Part shown: positions 21,346 through 28,687 of the stretch, piece by piece | How positions within the stretch are numbered: the first letter of the stretch is position 1 | Layout: the number at the start of each line of letters is the position of its first letter | Origin: a virus | Virus record (IMG/VR): IMGVR_UViG_3300050821_001146 | Location: 1 to 49,389 of that record | Direction: 5' to 3' (one strand) | DNA length: 49,389 nt | The notes under the pieces: model-generated | What the model was told of the DNA's origin: nothing | What the model saw: the letters and a program-made list of their open reading frames with translations, nothing else | Database searches by the model: none | Made by a program: the position numbers and the translations under genes

Positions 21346-22067
21346 TTGGCAAGGATGCAATGTTAACCCAATTAGAGTCTGCCGATATCGCATTTAGCAG
21401 TGCTAATGGGATATCCGTTGGAATTGAATGCAAGAAAATTTTAGATGCAGTTGGGTGCATGTTCAGCGGGAGATTGGCAGACCACCAGATCCCATTGATG
21501 AAGGCTCAATATGACATCGTTTACTTATTAATTGAGGGAGTCTATCGCCCATGTCCAAAGTCAGGCGTCCTGCAATATCTAAAGCTATTCCCAAAGGAAA
21601 GCGACAGGGAAGTACAGTGCGGCAAGTGGATCGACGCGAGCCACGGCAATCAGAGGCTATTGTACTCCAGTTTCGAGTCTTGGCTTTCGTCCATGGCAGT
21701 TCAAGGTTCCATCTTGGTCAGAAGTACGTCATCCGTGGACGTGACAGCGGCCTTGATATTGGCCTTGTACAATTGGTGGCAGAAGTCAAGCCACCGCAGC
21801 TTCCACGCAATGCAAGAGCCGGGAGGGGAGACGGCGGAATTGTCGAGGCCGACGGTAACTAGGAGAATAGCAGCTTTATTGCCTCATATTGGATGGACGA
21901 AATCACAACTTGTTGAGAAAAGGTTTGGTACTGTTTATAATATGGTTCATGCTGCTGAACATGAATGGCTTGATATTGAAGGTATTGGACCTAAAATTGC
22001 CAGAGATGTGCAAATTGCAATAGGACGCGATGATGCCAAATGTCAAAACATATCGAAGAAATCCTGA
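21276..22067 (+). CDS. ERCC4/XPF-type nuclease with C-terminal helix-hairpin-helix (263 aa)
   Basis: KIILIDSRIGSK opens an ERCC4 nuclease domain, and IECKKILDA stands where the family has ERKxxxD, with Arg replaced by Cys. MFSGRLADHQIPLMKAQYD and VYLLIEG match the following family signatures. Residues 235-252 (WLDIEGIGPKIARDVQ) are a helix-hairpin-helix DNA-binding motif. The family cuts branched or flap DNA, so resolution of replication or recombination intermediates is likely. Both ends overlap HNH genes, which suggests insertion beside it. The ATG used lies inside the upstream HNH gene. Confidence 0.75.
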   Translation: MEKEAGKIILIDSRIGSKHYAELIGKDAMLTQLESADIAFSSANGISVGIECKKILDAVGCMFSGRLADHQIPLMKAQYDIVYLLIEGVYRPCPKSGVLQYLKLFPKESDREVQCGKWIDASHGNQRLLYSSFESWLSSMAVQGSILVRSTSSVDVTAALILALYNWWQKSSHRSFHAMQEPGGETAELSRPTVTRRIAALLPHIGWTKSQLVEKRFGTVYNMVHAAEHEWLDIEGIGPKIARDVQIAIGRDDAKCQNISKKS

Positions 22068-22422
22068 CAAATTCAGAGCATATCAAAAACAATGGGCAAA
22101 AGAACATAGAGAACAACGACGCGCACAAGCACGTAAGAGATCTAGAAATCTACGTCAGCGATTGGTATTATTAAAATCAGTTCCATGTGCAGATTGTGGG
22201 AAAAGGTACCCACATTATATTATGGAATTCGATCACCTTGAAAAGCCGCATCGCACTTCTAGCGGAAATCGTGTTTGCATGAGTGCTTTAGCGGCTTGTA
22301 GTGCAGCCAGATTAAAAGAGGAAACAGATAAATGTGATGTTGTTTGTGCCAATTGTCATAAAGCCAGAACTCATGCTCGAAAAATTGGAATATGGCGGCA
22401 AGGTGGTATTGATGCAAGTTGA
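22030..22422 (+). CDS. HNH endonuclease 2 (130 aa)
   Basis: A basic N-terminal helix (KEHREQRRAQARKRSRNLRQR) is followed by CADCGKRYPHYIMEFDH and CDVVCANCHKAR. This is the same core as HNH endonuclease 1, so the two are paralogues. It overlaps the end of the ERCC4-type nuclease and the start of the next gene. It is probably a homing-type mobile gene. Confidence 0.8.
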   Translation: MMPNVKTYRRNPDKFRAYQKQWAKEHREQRRAQARKRSRNLRQRLVLLKSVPCADCGKRYPHYIMEFDHLEKPHRTSSGNRVCMSALAACSAARLKEETDKCDVVCANCHKARTHARKIGIWRQGGIDAS

Positions 22423-22609
22423 ATGGACTGTTGATACTTTGGTGCTGGTGATTGACAAGGCTGATCTTGGCATGGTCAACGCTGAGATCGTGGATTACGT
22501 CTTCACAGCAGCATCCCAGGACGAGGCCCAGGGGGAGCAGGTGGGGAGGTTCCTGGTACTGGGCCTAGCAATCCTTTTCCGGGGCGTTCTGCAATTTATG
22601 TTGGATTGA
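22412..22609 (+). CDS. Small hypothetical protein (65 aa)
   Basis: AAGGTGG lies 5 bases before the ATG, inside the end of the HNH gene. The N-terminal half is beta-like (VDTLVLVIDKADLGMV) and the C-terminus is hydrophobic (FLVLGLAILFRGVLQFML), possibly membrane-binding. No family was recognised. Confidence 0.5.
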   Translation: MQVEWTVDTLVLVIDKADLGMVNAEIVDYVFTAASQDEAQGEQVGRFLVLGLAILFRGVLQFMLD

Positions 22610-22611
22610 TT

Positions 22612-22887
22612 ATGATTGATTATGCAAAATGGTCGTACAAGATGCGGGCGCATCATATTCGATTCGCACGCTTCGTGGAATCAAGGAAATTGACTTGCAT
22701 GGACTGCGGCGGTAGGGGTGGTGAGACCATCCCAATTCTTGACGATGGCAGTGGGCCATTTGAGGAGTGTGGTTGGTGTCAAGGAACGGGCTATATGACG
22801 CCCCATGGCCGTGGGGAATGGTTACGGCTCAAGAAAGAGGAGAAGGTGGCTAGGATCGGCTGCAAACGCCGGGAATGGGCATTCTAG
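22612..22887 (+). CDS. DnaJ-type zinc finger protein (91 aa)
   Basis: CMDCGGRG and CGWCQGTG form the paired C-x2-C-x-G-x-G motifs of a DnaJ-type central zinc finger. Basic helices lie on either side (MRAHHIRFARF, LRLKKEEKVAR). The protein may act in protein or nucleic acid binding. The ribosome site is weak; TTG at 22606 is an alternative start. Confidence 0.6.
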   Translation: MIDYAKWSYKMRAHHIRFARFVESRKLTCMDCGGRGGETIPILDDGSGPFEECGWCQGTGYMTPHGRGEWLRLKKEEKVARIGCKRREWAF

Positions 22888-23181
22888 ATGAAGGCCAAGA
22901 CCGGGAAAGACAATCCAAACTGGAAAGGTGGCAAATCTAGGCATTCCAAGGGCTACATCCAGATCAGTGCCGGCCCTAACCGTAACCAGCTTGAGCATCG
23001 GGTTGTGGCCAAGGAAGCCTGGGGACCCCGAGTGCCATGGAATCCTGATCTTGAGGTGCATCACATGGACGGCAAGAGAGATCATAATTGCCGATGCAAT
23101 CTATTGATCTTGCCAAGCGCCTTGCATCATGGATCGGCAGGATGGGAGAAGAGAAAACGCCGTCCCTTGCTAGAATCTTGA
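22888..23181 (+). CDS. HNH endonuclease 3 (97 aa)
   Basis: NPNWKGG at the start, HRVVAKEAWG, then LEVHHMDGKRDHNCRCNLLIL and LHHGSAGW. This order (N--WKGG, HR-V, HH-DG, N---NL) is that of HNH_3-type homing endonucleases and belongs to a different subfamily from HNH 1 and 2. It begins straight after the previous stop codon. Confidence 0.8.
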   Translation: MKAKTGKDNPNWKGGKSRHSKGYIQISAGPNRNQLEHRVVAKEAWGPRVPWNPDLEVHHMDGKRDHNCRCNLLILPSALHHGSAGWEKRKRRPLLES

Positions 23182-23417
23182 CAGATAGAGTACCACTCGT
23201 AATCCTATGGTTTGAGTACATTCATTGGCTCAAGGAAATGGATCATCCTTATGAATGTTTCCAATGCCATCGCAGATACGATTACGAAACCACCGAATGC
23301 ATGTTCTGTCACAATCGCTATTGTCTCCATTGCACCAGGAATCATGTCATGATGCATTGGAGGCCATATCGAAAGAAGATGGAAGTTGAGATTGGAGATG
23401 AAGATATTCCTTTCTGA
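23142..23417 (+). CDS. RING/treble-clef-like zinc protein (91 aa)
   Basis: The C-terminal half has CFQCHRRYD, CMFC, CLHC and a following His. The eight-ligand cross pattern recalls RING or B-box zinc folds. The N-terminal part (LARILTDRVPLVILWFEYIHW) is hydrophobic. The start is uncertain: an ATG at 23094 is also in frame, and no site has a clear Shine-Dalgarno. It overlaps the HNH gene. Confidence 0.5.
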   Translation: MGEEKTPSLARILTDRVPLVILWFEYIHWLKEMDHPYECFQCHRRYDYETTECMFCHNRYCLHCTRNHVMMHWRPYRKKMEVEIGDEDIPF

Positions 23418-23426
23418 GGAGATGAA

Positions 23427-23690
23427 ATGACTGGAATATTAGATCGGATTGCTGAATTAAAAAGGGACCGCAAGATTGTCCGTGTCAACAATTCGAGAGT
23501 CTTTTACAAGGGTCAGACTATTCATTTCTACTGTCCCGATACAGGTAAATCAAAGGGCCATGCTATCATTGTAAATATTGTAGATAGATGGAGACAATTG
23601 ACATTGGGGCATTTGCCACGCACCGTGAAAGTCGGAGACTATTTAGTTCTTGATGGTATCACTATAAACCAGGAGGATGATGATGAGTAA
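23427..23690 (+). CDS. Small beta-rich hypothetical protein (87 aa)
   Basis: GAGGAGATG precedes the ATG. After a basic helix (IAELKRDRKIVRV), alternating strands with a closing VKVGDYLVLDG suggest a small beta-barrel. The end is acidic (EDDDE). The function is unknown. Confidence 0.55.
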   Translation: MTGILDRIAELKRDRKIVRVNNSRVFYKGQTIHFYCPDTGKSKGHAIIVNIVDRWRQLTLGHLPRTVKVGDYLVLDGITINQEDDDE

Positions 23691-24054
23691 ATCCGATAGT
23701 GAACTAACCGCAATGGAAGAGATCGGCCAAGTCCCTGACAGTCGTGACGTATTCGCTGGCCCTGTCCTGCGTTCCTTTGGCAATCTCATGGAACGTCGTA
23801 TTGCCTGCACTGAGACTATCAAGCAACTCGAAGAGGAAAAGAAGAAGATTGACAATTCCTTGACCACGCTTATGACTGACCATGACACTGTGAAGGTGTC
23901 GTATGAAGGGAGGTCAGTATCGCTGTGCCAGGGAAGTCGATCTTCCTTGAACAAGGAGAAGTTACTCTTGGCAGGAGTACCGGCGACAACGATACTCAAA
24001 TGCACCGACCAATCAAGCTATACCTATCTATTGGTAGGAAAGGCAAAGACGTGA
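23683..24054 (+). CDS. Coiled-coil conserved phage protein (123 aa)
   Basis: Three consecutive ATGs follow AGGAGG. The third (23683) has the best spacing and is chosen. A coiled coil (RIACTETIKQLEEEKKKIDNSLTT) precedes a C-terminal part (LNKEKLLLAGVPATTILKC, then YTYLLVG) seen in many phage early proteins of unknown function. Confidence 0.6.
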   Translation: MSKSDSELTAMEEIGQVPDSRDVFAGPVLRSFGNLMERRIACTETIKQLEEEKKKIDNSLTTLMTDHDTVKVSYEGRSVSLCQGSRSSLNKEKLLLAGVPATTILKCTDQSSYTYLLVGKAKT

Positions 24055-24245
24055 AGATTATGTTTAGATGTCTGTCGATATTCGCTGGCATCTCTGGACT
24101 ATTTATGATTTACGATACTCATGCGACATTCCCAACGGGGCGATTCATGGACCTATTCCCTGGCTACATCTTATTTCCAGGGATAGAGTTTATGCTTGCA
24201 ATTGGAGCTTGGCTAATTAGCAATGAATCATCAAACTTCGGATGA
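24051..24245 (+). CDS. Small membrane protein (64 aa), GTG start
   Basis: GTG overlaps the previous TGA (GTGA). Two hydrophobic helices (CLSIFAGISGLFMIYD and ILFPGIEFMLAIGAWLI) are joined by a short loop. It is the last gene of the rightward operon, and its end overlaps the end of the convergent endolysin gene by 15 bases. No terminator is visible between them. Confidence 0.5.
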   Translation: MKIMFRCLSIFAGISGLFMIYDTHATFPTGRFMDLFPGYILFPGIEFMLAIGAWLISNESSNFG

Positions 24246-24647
24246 TGCCTTCACCCAATCCACAATCCTATCAAGGGGCTGGACCCCAAGGTTGTCAGTG
24301 ACGATCTTGACCCATGCCCCCGGATTGTCTCCTCCGGTCCATCGTTGTGCCACTTCCTCGAATGTATTGCCAGGAGAATATTCAAATGAAGCTCCTGTCA
24401 ATATGGCTGTACATTCTCTCCTTAATGCTGAGAATCCGTCGGTCTTGTCGTAAATATCAGCATCGGGATCAGCCTTAAGGAATACCGTCTTGAGTTGATC
24501 GACACCATAACCACGATCACCGAGTTCCAAGTCTCCAGGATTGTGGATTCGCCAAGGGAGGGCTCCTTCTACAAACCCTCCCTCAGCAATAGCTATGGCA
24601 TGGGCCAGCTTTGACGCCAAGGATGCGATTAGCTCATTGTAATCCAT
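24231..24647 (-). CDS. Endolysin-like peptidoglycan hydrolase (138 aa)
   Basis: AAGGTG precedes the ATG. A helix AHAIAIAEGGFVEG and RIHNPGDLEL are followed by DGFSALRRECTAIL, a TFEEVAQRWTGGDNPGAW segment and VTDNLGV. This order (Glu-bearing helix, NPG-L, F-----G---L, T--E-A--W---DNP--W) matches small lysozyme/transglycosylase-like phage lysins. There is no signal peptide, so release needs a holin. It is the last gene of the late operon, next to holin-like genes. Confidence 0.7.
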   Translation of the reverse strand: MDYNELIASLASKLAHAIAIAEGGFVEGALPWRIHNPGDLELGDRGYGVDQLKTVFLKADPDADIYDKTDGFSALRRECTAILTGASFEYSPGNTFEEVAQRWTGGDNPGAWVKIVTDNLGVQPLDRIVDWVKASSEV

Positions 24648-24657
24648 TTAATTCACC

Positions 24658-25179
24658 TTAGAAGTGAAGTGTTGGGCCTACGCTAACAATTGCCGTGTTG
24701 TTCTGAAGACCTGGGAGCTTGGCATACCTCACCTCTGCCCCAAAGGTCCAATGGCCACTGCCAGTGAGATCGTAATTGACGCCCCCGCCAGCCAAGACAG
24801 CATAATGTGACTTGGTGGCATCGGTCTTGACGGCAGGAGTGATTCTATCTATCCCTACGCTTGCAGTGAGATAGAATTGAAACCTTTCCCCATTAAGAGT
24901 GGGGCTGGCATTGTTCAGCTTGTGGCTGATGATGGGGAGCCTGTAATTGAATCCCCCGAAGAATCCCTGGAAGTTATTCCCCGGAGCGATGATGTTGTCG
25001 TTGCGGAGATCGAACTTATCCGTGACTGTGAGAGCCATCCCAGCCAAGGTCCCCGCCACTGTCTGCTTACCGCCAGGCAAAGCGATTGGCTGGGCAGTCA
25101 AGGCGAAGGTGGTAGACTGGGCCTGGGCACCGATTGCCATTCCTATTACCATTACCATTCCAATCAATATCCTCTTCAT
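24658..25179 (-). CDS. Outer-membrane beta-barrel protein with signal peptide (173 aa)
   Basis: The Shine-Dalgarno is AGGAGA. The signal peptide is MKRILIGMVMVIGMAIGAQA. The mature part alternates polar and hydrophobic residues in about eight strands (FQGFFGGFNYRLPI, RFQFYLTASVGI, SHYAVLAGGGVNYDL, WTFGAEVRYAKL) and ends in Phe (VGPTLHF), the usual signal for the barrel assembly machine. By analogy with phage proteins such as Lom it could alter the host surface or block superinfection. Its place in the lysis cassette is striking. Confidence 0.72.
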   Translation of the reverse strand: MKRILIGMVMVIGMAIGAQAQSTTFALTAQPIALPGGKQTVAGTLAGMALTVTDKFDLRNDNIIAPGNNFQGFFGGFNYRLPIISHKLNNASPTLNGERFQFYLTASVGIDRITPAVKTDATKSHYAVLAGGGVNYDLTGSGHWTFGAEVRYAKLPGLQNNTAIVSVGPTLHF

Positions 25180-25196
25180 ATCACTCTCCTTTTAAT

Positions 25197-25436
25197 TTAT
25201 GAACCTCTCTGTCCAATCAAGATCCCCTCTGCAATGCCAGATTGCCGTCCTTCTTCCCGAGCAATCCGTTCTCTTGCCGCAATTAATTCATCCATCCTTC
25301 CATTGATCCGATGTTCCCTTTCAACTTCATGCTTCTGTCTGACAGCTTCATGCTTCTTGATCTTGTACCAAACGTAAAGAGCAATGAATGGATAGCACAG
25401 GTTTGCAACGGCACTTGCGATAAGGATGTCATTCAA
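25197..25436 (-). CDS. Membrane protein with cytoplasmic/periplasmic coiled coil (79 aa), TTG start
   Basis: AAAGGAG lies 6 bases before TTG at 25436; a nearby ATG is out of frame. One N-terminal membrane helix (ANLCYPFIALYVWYKI) is followed by a long charged coil (HEAVRQKHEVEREHRINGRMDEL). The shape is like an inner-membrane spanin, and the lysis-cassette position supports that. There is no sequence proof. Confidence 0.5.
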   Translation of the reverse strand: MNDILIASAVANLCYPFIALYVWYKIKKHEAVRQKHEVEREHRINGRMDELIAARERIAREEGRQSGIAEGILIGQRGS

Positions 25437-25448
25437 AGAATGCTCCTT

Positions 25449-25631
25449 TTAGTGTCTGAGTAGTGCCAGAAGTCCAATTCCAATTCCAATTACAGTCCCG
25501 ATGAAATTGAGTAAGAGAGCCCACATGAAATGGTGCATGTCTTGGGCTACGGTGAGAGCTTTGTCAGCAGCCCTCACTTGCTCCTCAAGTCGAGCTACCT
25601 TCACTCTCAATTCACCGTTTTCTTCATTCAT
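25449..25631 (-). CDS. XhlA-like coiled-coil membrane protein (60 aa)
   Basis: The ATG overlaps the previous TGA (ATGA). A heptad coil (ELRVKVARLEEQVRAADKAL) is followed by a membrane helix (WALLLNFIGTVIGIGIGLLAL). This resembles haemolysin XhlA-type proteins that help holins at the membrane. It belongs to the lysis cassette. Confidence 0.55.
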   Translation of the reverse strand: MNEENGELRVKVARLEEQVRAADKALTVAQDMHHFMWALLLNFIGTVIGIGIGLLALLRH

Positions 25632-25867
25632 GGCTTTATCACGTCAGGAGTGGGAGTCACTTGCAGAAATTTGGCCAGCGAGAACACGCCGCTAACCAGG
25701 AACGTCCACCCCATTAGCGCAATTATATTCATGTCATGTTGTTTGTCAAGTATATTCCCGGCCACTCCAGATCCAATGGCGCCGGCCCCTCCGCTGATGA
25801 AGGCGCCGATGATTCCCCGTAGCCAGCCATTCCAATCGAGCTTCGTGGCCGTCGTAAGCATCTGCAT
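25628..25867 (-). CDS. Holin-like protein (79 aa)
   Basis: AAGGAGATAACG precedes the ATG. There are two membrane helices: a Gly-rich one (GIIGAFISGGAGAIGSGVAG) and MGWTFLVSGVFSLAKFL. Length, helix number and neighbours fit a class II holin that would permeabilise the inner membrane for the endolysin at 24231. Confidence 0.6.
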   Translation of the reverse strand: MQMLTTATKLDWNGWLRGIIGAFISGGAGAIGSGVAGNILDKQHDMNIIALMGWTFLVSGVFSLAKFLQVTPTPDVIKP

Positions 25868-25869
25868 CG

Positions 25870-26172
25870 TTATCTCCTTACCTCATCAATTTTCAAAGCT
25901 ATCTTCTGCCCTTCGGCAAATGTGGCATTGTCGAGCTTGAGCTTAACGCCGTCATTGCACTCTAATATCAAATAGATGTCATTGTGATCTGGATAATTCT
26001 TCTGCTCATGCTTTGCTTCACAGACAAGAGGCTTGCTCTTTGATACCTTTCCTGCCTCCAATGAGAATTGCAATTGCGGAGGAATGAATGGCGTTGCTTG
26101 GACTTCAATTTGTCTCGCCTGCGGCGCCAGGGCTGGGAGAGCCACAAGCAATAGCGCAGTGAGAGCTTTCAT
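25870..26172 (-). CDS. Exported small protein (100 aa)
   Basis: GGGAG precedes the ATG. The signal peptide is MKALTALLLVALPALAPQA. The mature part is an alternating charged/hydrophobic beta domain (DIYLILECNDGVKLKLDNATF) with two cysteines. It opens the lysis cassette. The function is unknown; a periplasmic accessory of lysis or of the tail proteins encoded just upstream is possible. Confidence 0.6.
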   Translation of the reverse strand: MKALTALLLVALPALAPQARQIEVQATPFIPPQLQFSLEAGKVSKSKPLVCEAKHEQKNYPDHNDIYLILECNDGVKLKLDNATFAEGQKIALKIDEVRR

Positions 26173-26185
26173 TTCTGTCTCCCAA

Positions 26186-28687
26186 TTAGTAATGTATTAT
26201 ACAGGATGCCCCTCGGTAAATAGTCAGCAAATCAGCTACAGTCGGATCGACAACCTGCAAACTGAGAACCGTTCCTGAAGCTGAAGCACCCTCAATCCTT
26301 GCATGAATGTGGAAAGGGAATTTAGTTCCGGCTGCGCCAAGCGTCCATGTCCCGCCTATGCTGAACGTCGTGGTGGTCGAAGCTGTATCTGTCGTGGCCC
26401 CAAAACCGCCAACAGCCGCAGCCGTGCCCATTGCGTAGCTTGATGTGACGTTCGTTGCGCCATTCGTTGCGGTTATGAGGTTCCAGTTGTTCGCGGGCGT
26501 TCCAGTCGTCGAACTGACTACGCCATCGCAGTCCAGATCGTAGCTTAAGGCCACAAGGGGTAACGTAAAGGTCAGTGGAGTCACAGTGGCCCCGACAATC
26601 GTGGCTGTCACGCAGGTTGAAACCGTGCCGCCAGTTCCGCACGTCCAATCTGCAAGGAATGTCACGCGAGATTGGCCTGAACTGCTCGTCCAAATACCGT
26701 TTAGGTAAGTGACGATTGCTCCAGTTCCGCTCGCCGCTGCTGGGGTCGTTTGGGTGCAATCGTTGCAGTAGACCGAGTTTCCGGCGATGGCGTAAGGGGC
26801 CAGATTGGCAAAGGTCGTACCCGTATCGGCTTGATTGCCCCAGCGCACGACGGCGACGTTGTTCGCGGCGTTGAAAAAGTAATTCGTGCTGTTAGAGTAG
26901 TGATTATTATTTACGAAAGTGATGTTCGTTCCATTGTTGAGGTACGATCCAATATTCCAACCCGTGACCATGTTGTTTTCATACGTCATACTTGTGTTGC
27001 TTGGCAGGTACATACCATTGCTGCCAGTCGCGCCACCGTTCGTCTGCACGATCATGTTGCCGTCCACGATGCCGCCAGTCGAGCTGGTAATCTCAACACC
27101 ATTGACGTTTGATGGAAAGCTTCCGTAGAGCATGTTGTGAGAGACTGTAAATCTGGTCACGCTCGCCACATAAATATATCCCGTAGCCGGCGGCACGGGC
27201 AGGTAGTTTGGAGGGTAGGTGCCAGCCGCGTTTGTTGTCACACCATAGCAACTGTTGTCCAAAATTCGTACATCGGTGATACTTGCGCCCGCCGCTTCTA
27301 TACATTGAGCCATGTTGGTTATCGTATTGCCCTGAATCGTAAAATCAAAGTCGGTGTTTCCAACGATAATGCCAACAGCAGAGACTGAGCCATTTCCGCC
27401 AGAACTGGCCGTATTTCCATCCATTGTGTTGAAAGAAAAGCTTACATCGTGATTTTTACTGCCGTGCGAGTTGATGCAGTCATCGGCGCAGCCGTGGAAT
27501 TGATTGTGAGAAAAGTCGATGTGCGCGGACTCTAGGGCAATGTCCAATTCTCCTGACTTATAAAACGAATTATTCTTCACGCTGAGAAATGCGGAGTTGT
27601 TTGCTTGAACTGGAGCGCCAGCCTGCCCGGTCTGCGTGTACACATCGTTAGCGTTATAAAATGAGTTATCCAAAACCTGTAGGTACTTGCTCTGAAAATC
27701 CTGCACGGCTCCGTAGCTTTTGCCCATGTAGAAGAACGAATTAGCTATCGTTCCATTTAGCCAGAACTCGAAGCTGATGTCGAAGCCGGTGCATTCCCCA
27801 GGAGCGGCACAGTCCGGCCCGTTCGTCACGGAGATATAGGAGAAGTTCAGATACATCGGGGTGATCTTAGCGACCTGCCCCAAGCCAGCTGTCGTGTAGT
27901 TGGCGCTCAATGAATTGGCAAGACGCAGATGCGTGCCGTCCGTGATACCGGCCACGGTGTCGATTTGCTGCAATTCGTTGTGGCAGGAGAGGGAGGCGGG
28001 TGTAAAAGTCGTACAGCCTGCCACGCCCGTGTTATCCATCACCAACAACCAATCGCCTGCCAGCAATCCAGTTGTCGAGGTGACGGTCATTTGGATGTCA
28101 CCGGCGTTGCCGTTCGCCGTCAGGGTTGTCGTGGTCCCAAGTGTTTGTGTGCCATTCGTGAACAGTGGAGTGGTGTCAAAATCCTTTTGGATGATCGACG
28201 CTGGGCCGACTCCCAAGACGAGAATGGGCGTCTTTACGGGGAAGGTAATACTGGACTTTATGCGCACGCAACCGGCAGGAAAGAACAGCGTGCCTCCCCC
28301 TGTAAGTCCTGTAGGCATGGCAGCAATTGCCGATTGAACCGCCGCCGCTGCATCAGCACTACAATCAAGCTTCGCTCCATAGGCAGACACGTCGTACCAG
28401 GGAACAGGCCCCTTAAACTCCGCATTGCCAGTTGCGGTGAGTGCCGTAAACGTCCCGGCTGCTGGCGTCGTCCCTCCAATGGCACCGGGAGAGGGAATGC
28501 TACCAGAATTGAAAGCTCCAGTAACAGTTAATGTTGTGAATGTGCCAGTACCGCCAGCTATTGGGAAATTCTGTTGCTGCGCCGGCATCCCAAATATCTC
28601 TCGAATGAATTCCAGTGAAGGTTCAGGAGGCTTGGCCCATGCTGGCGCTGCACATAATAATAAAATGAATATCAATATCCTTTTCAT
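26186..28687 (-). CDS. Tail spike-like right-handed beta-helix protein with signal peptide (833 aa)
   Basis: AAGGGGA and an ATGA overlap define the start at 28687. The signal peptide MKRILIFILLLCAAPAWA is followed by a short linker with the fibre-type repeat IGGTTPAAGTFTALTATGN. Next comes YDVSAYGAKLDCSADAAAAVQSAI and GGTLFFPAGCVRI, the standard opening of pectate-lyase-like beta-helix spikes. Many N-x-F/I turns follow, and a C-terminal beta-sandwich. It probably binds or cleaves host surface polysaccharide. A Sec signal on a tail spike is unusual. Confidence 0.75.
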   Translation of the reverse strand: MKRILIFILLLCAAPAWAKPPEPSLEFIREIFGMPAQQQNFPIAGGTGTFTTLTVTGAFNSGSIPSPGAIGGTTPAAGTFTALTATGNAEFKGPVPWYDVSAYGAKLDCSADAAAAVQSAIAAMPTGLTGGGTLFFPAGCVRIKSSITFPVKTPILVLGVGPASIIQKDFDTTPLFTNGTQTLGTTTTLTANGNAGDIQMTVTSTTGLLAGDWLLVMDNTGVAGCTTFTPASLSCHNELQQIDTVAGITDGTHLRLANSLSANYTTAGLGQVAKITPMYLNFSYISVTNGPDCAAPGECTGFDISFEFWLNGTIANSFFYMGKSYGAVQDFQSKYLQVLDNSFYNANDVYTQTGQAGAPVQANNSAFLSVKNNSFYKSGELDIALESAHIDFSHNQFHGCADDCINSHGSKNHDVSFSFNTMDGNTASSGGNGSVSAVGIIVGNTDFDFTIQGNTITNMAQCIEAAGASITDVRILDNSCYGVTTNAAGTYPPNYLPVPPATGYIYVASVTRFTVSHNMLYGSFPSNVNGVEITSSTGGIVDGNMIVQTNGGATGSNGMYLPSNTSMTYENNMVTGWNIGSYLNNGTNITFVNNNHYSNSTNYFFNAANNVAVVRWGNQADTGTTFANLAPYAIAGNSVYCNDCTQTTPAAASGTGAIVTYLNGIWTSSSGQSRVTFLADWTCGTGGTVSTCVTATIVGATVTPLTFTLPLVALSYDLDCDGVVSSTTGTPANNWNLITATNGATNVTSSYAMGTAAAVGGFGATTDTASTTTTFSIGGTWTLGAAGTKFPFHIHARIEGASASGTVLSLQVVDPTVADLLTIYRGASCIIHY

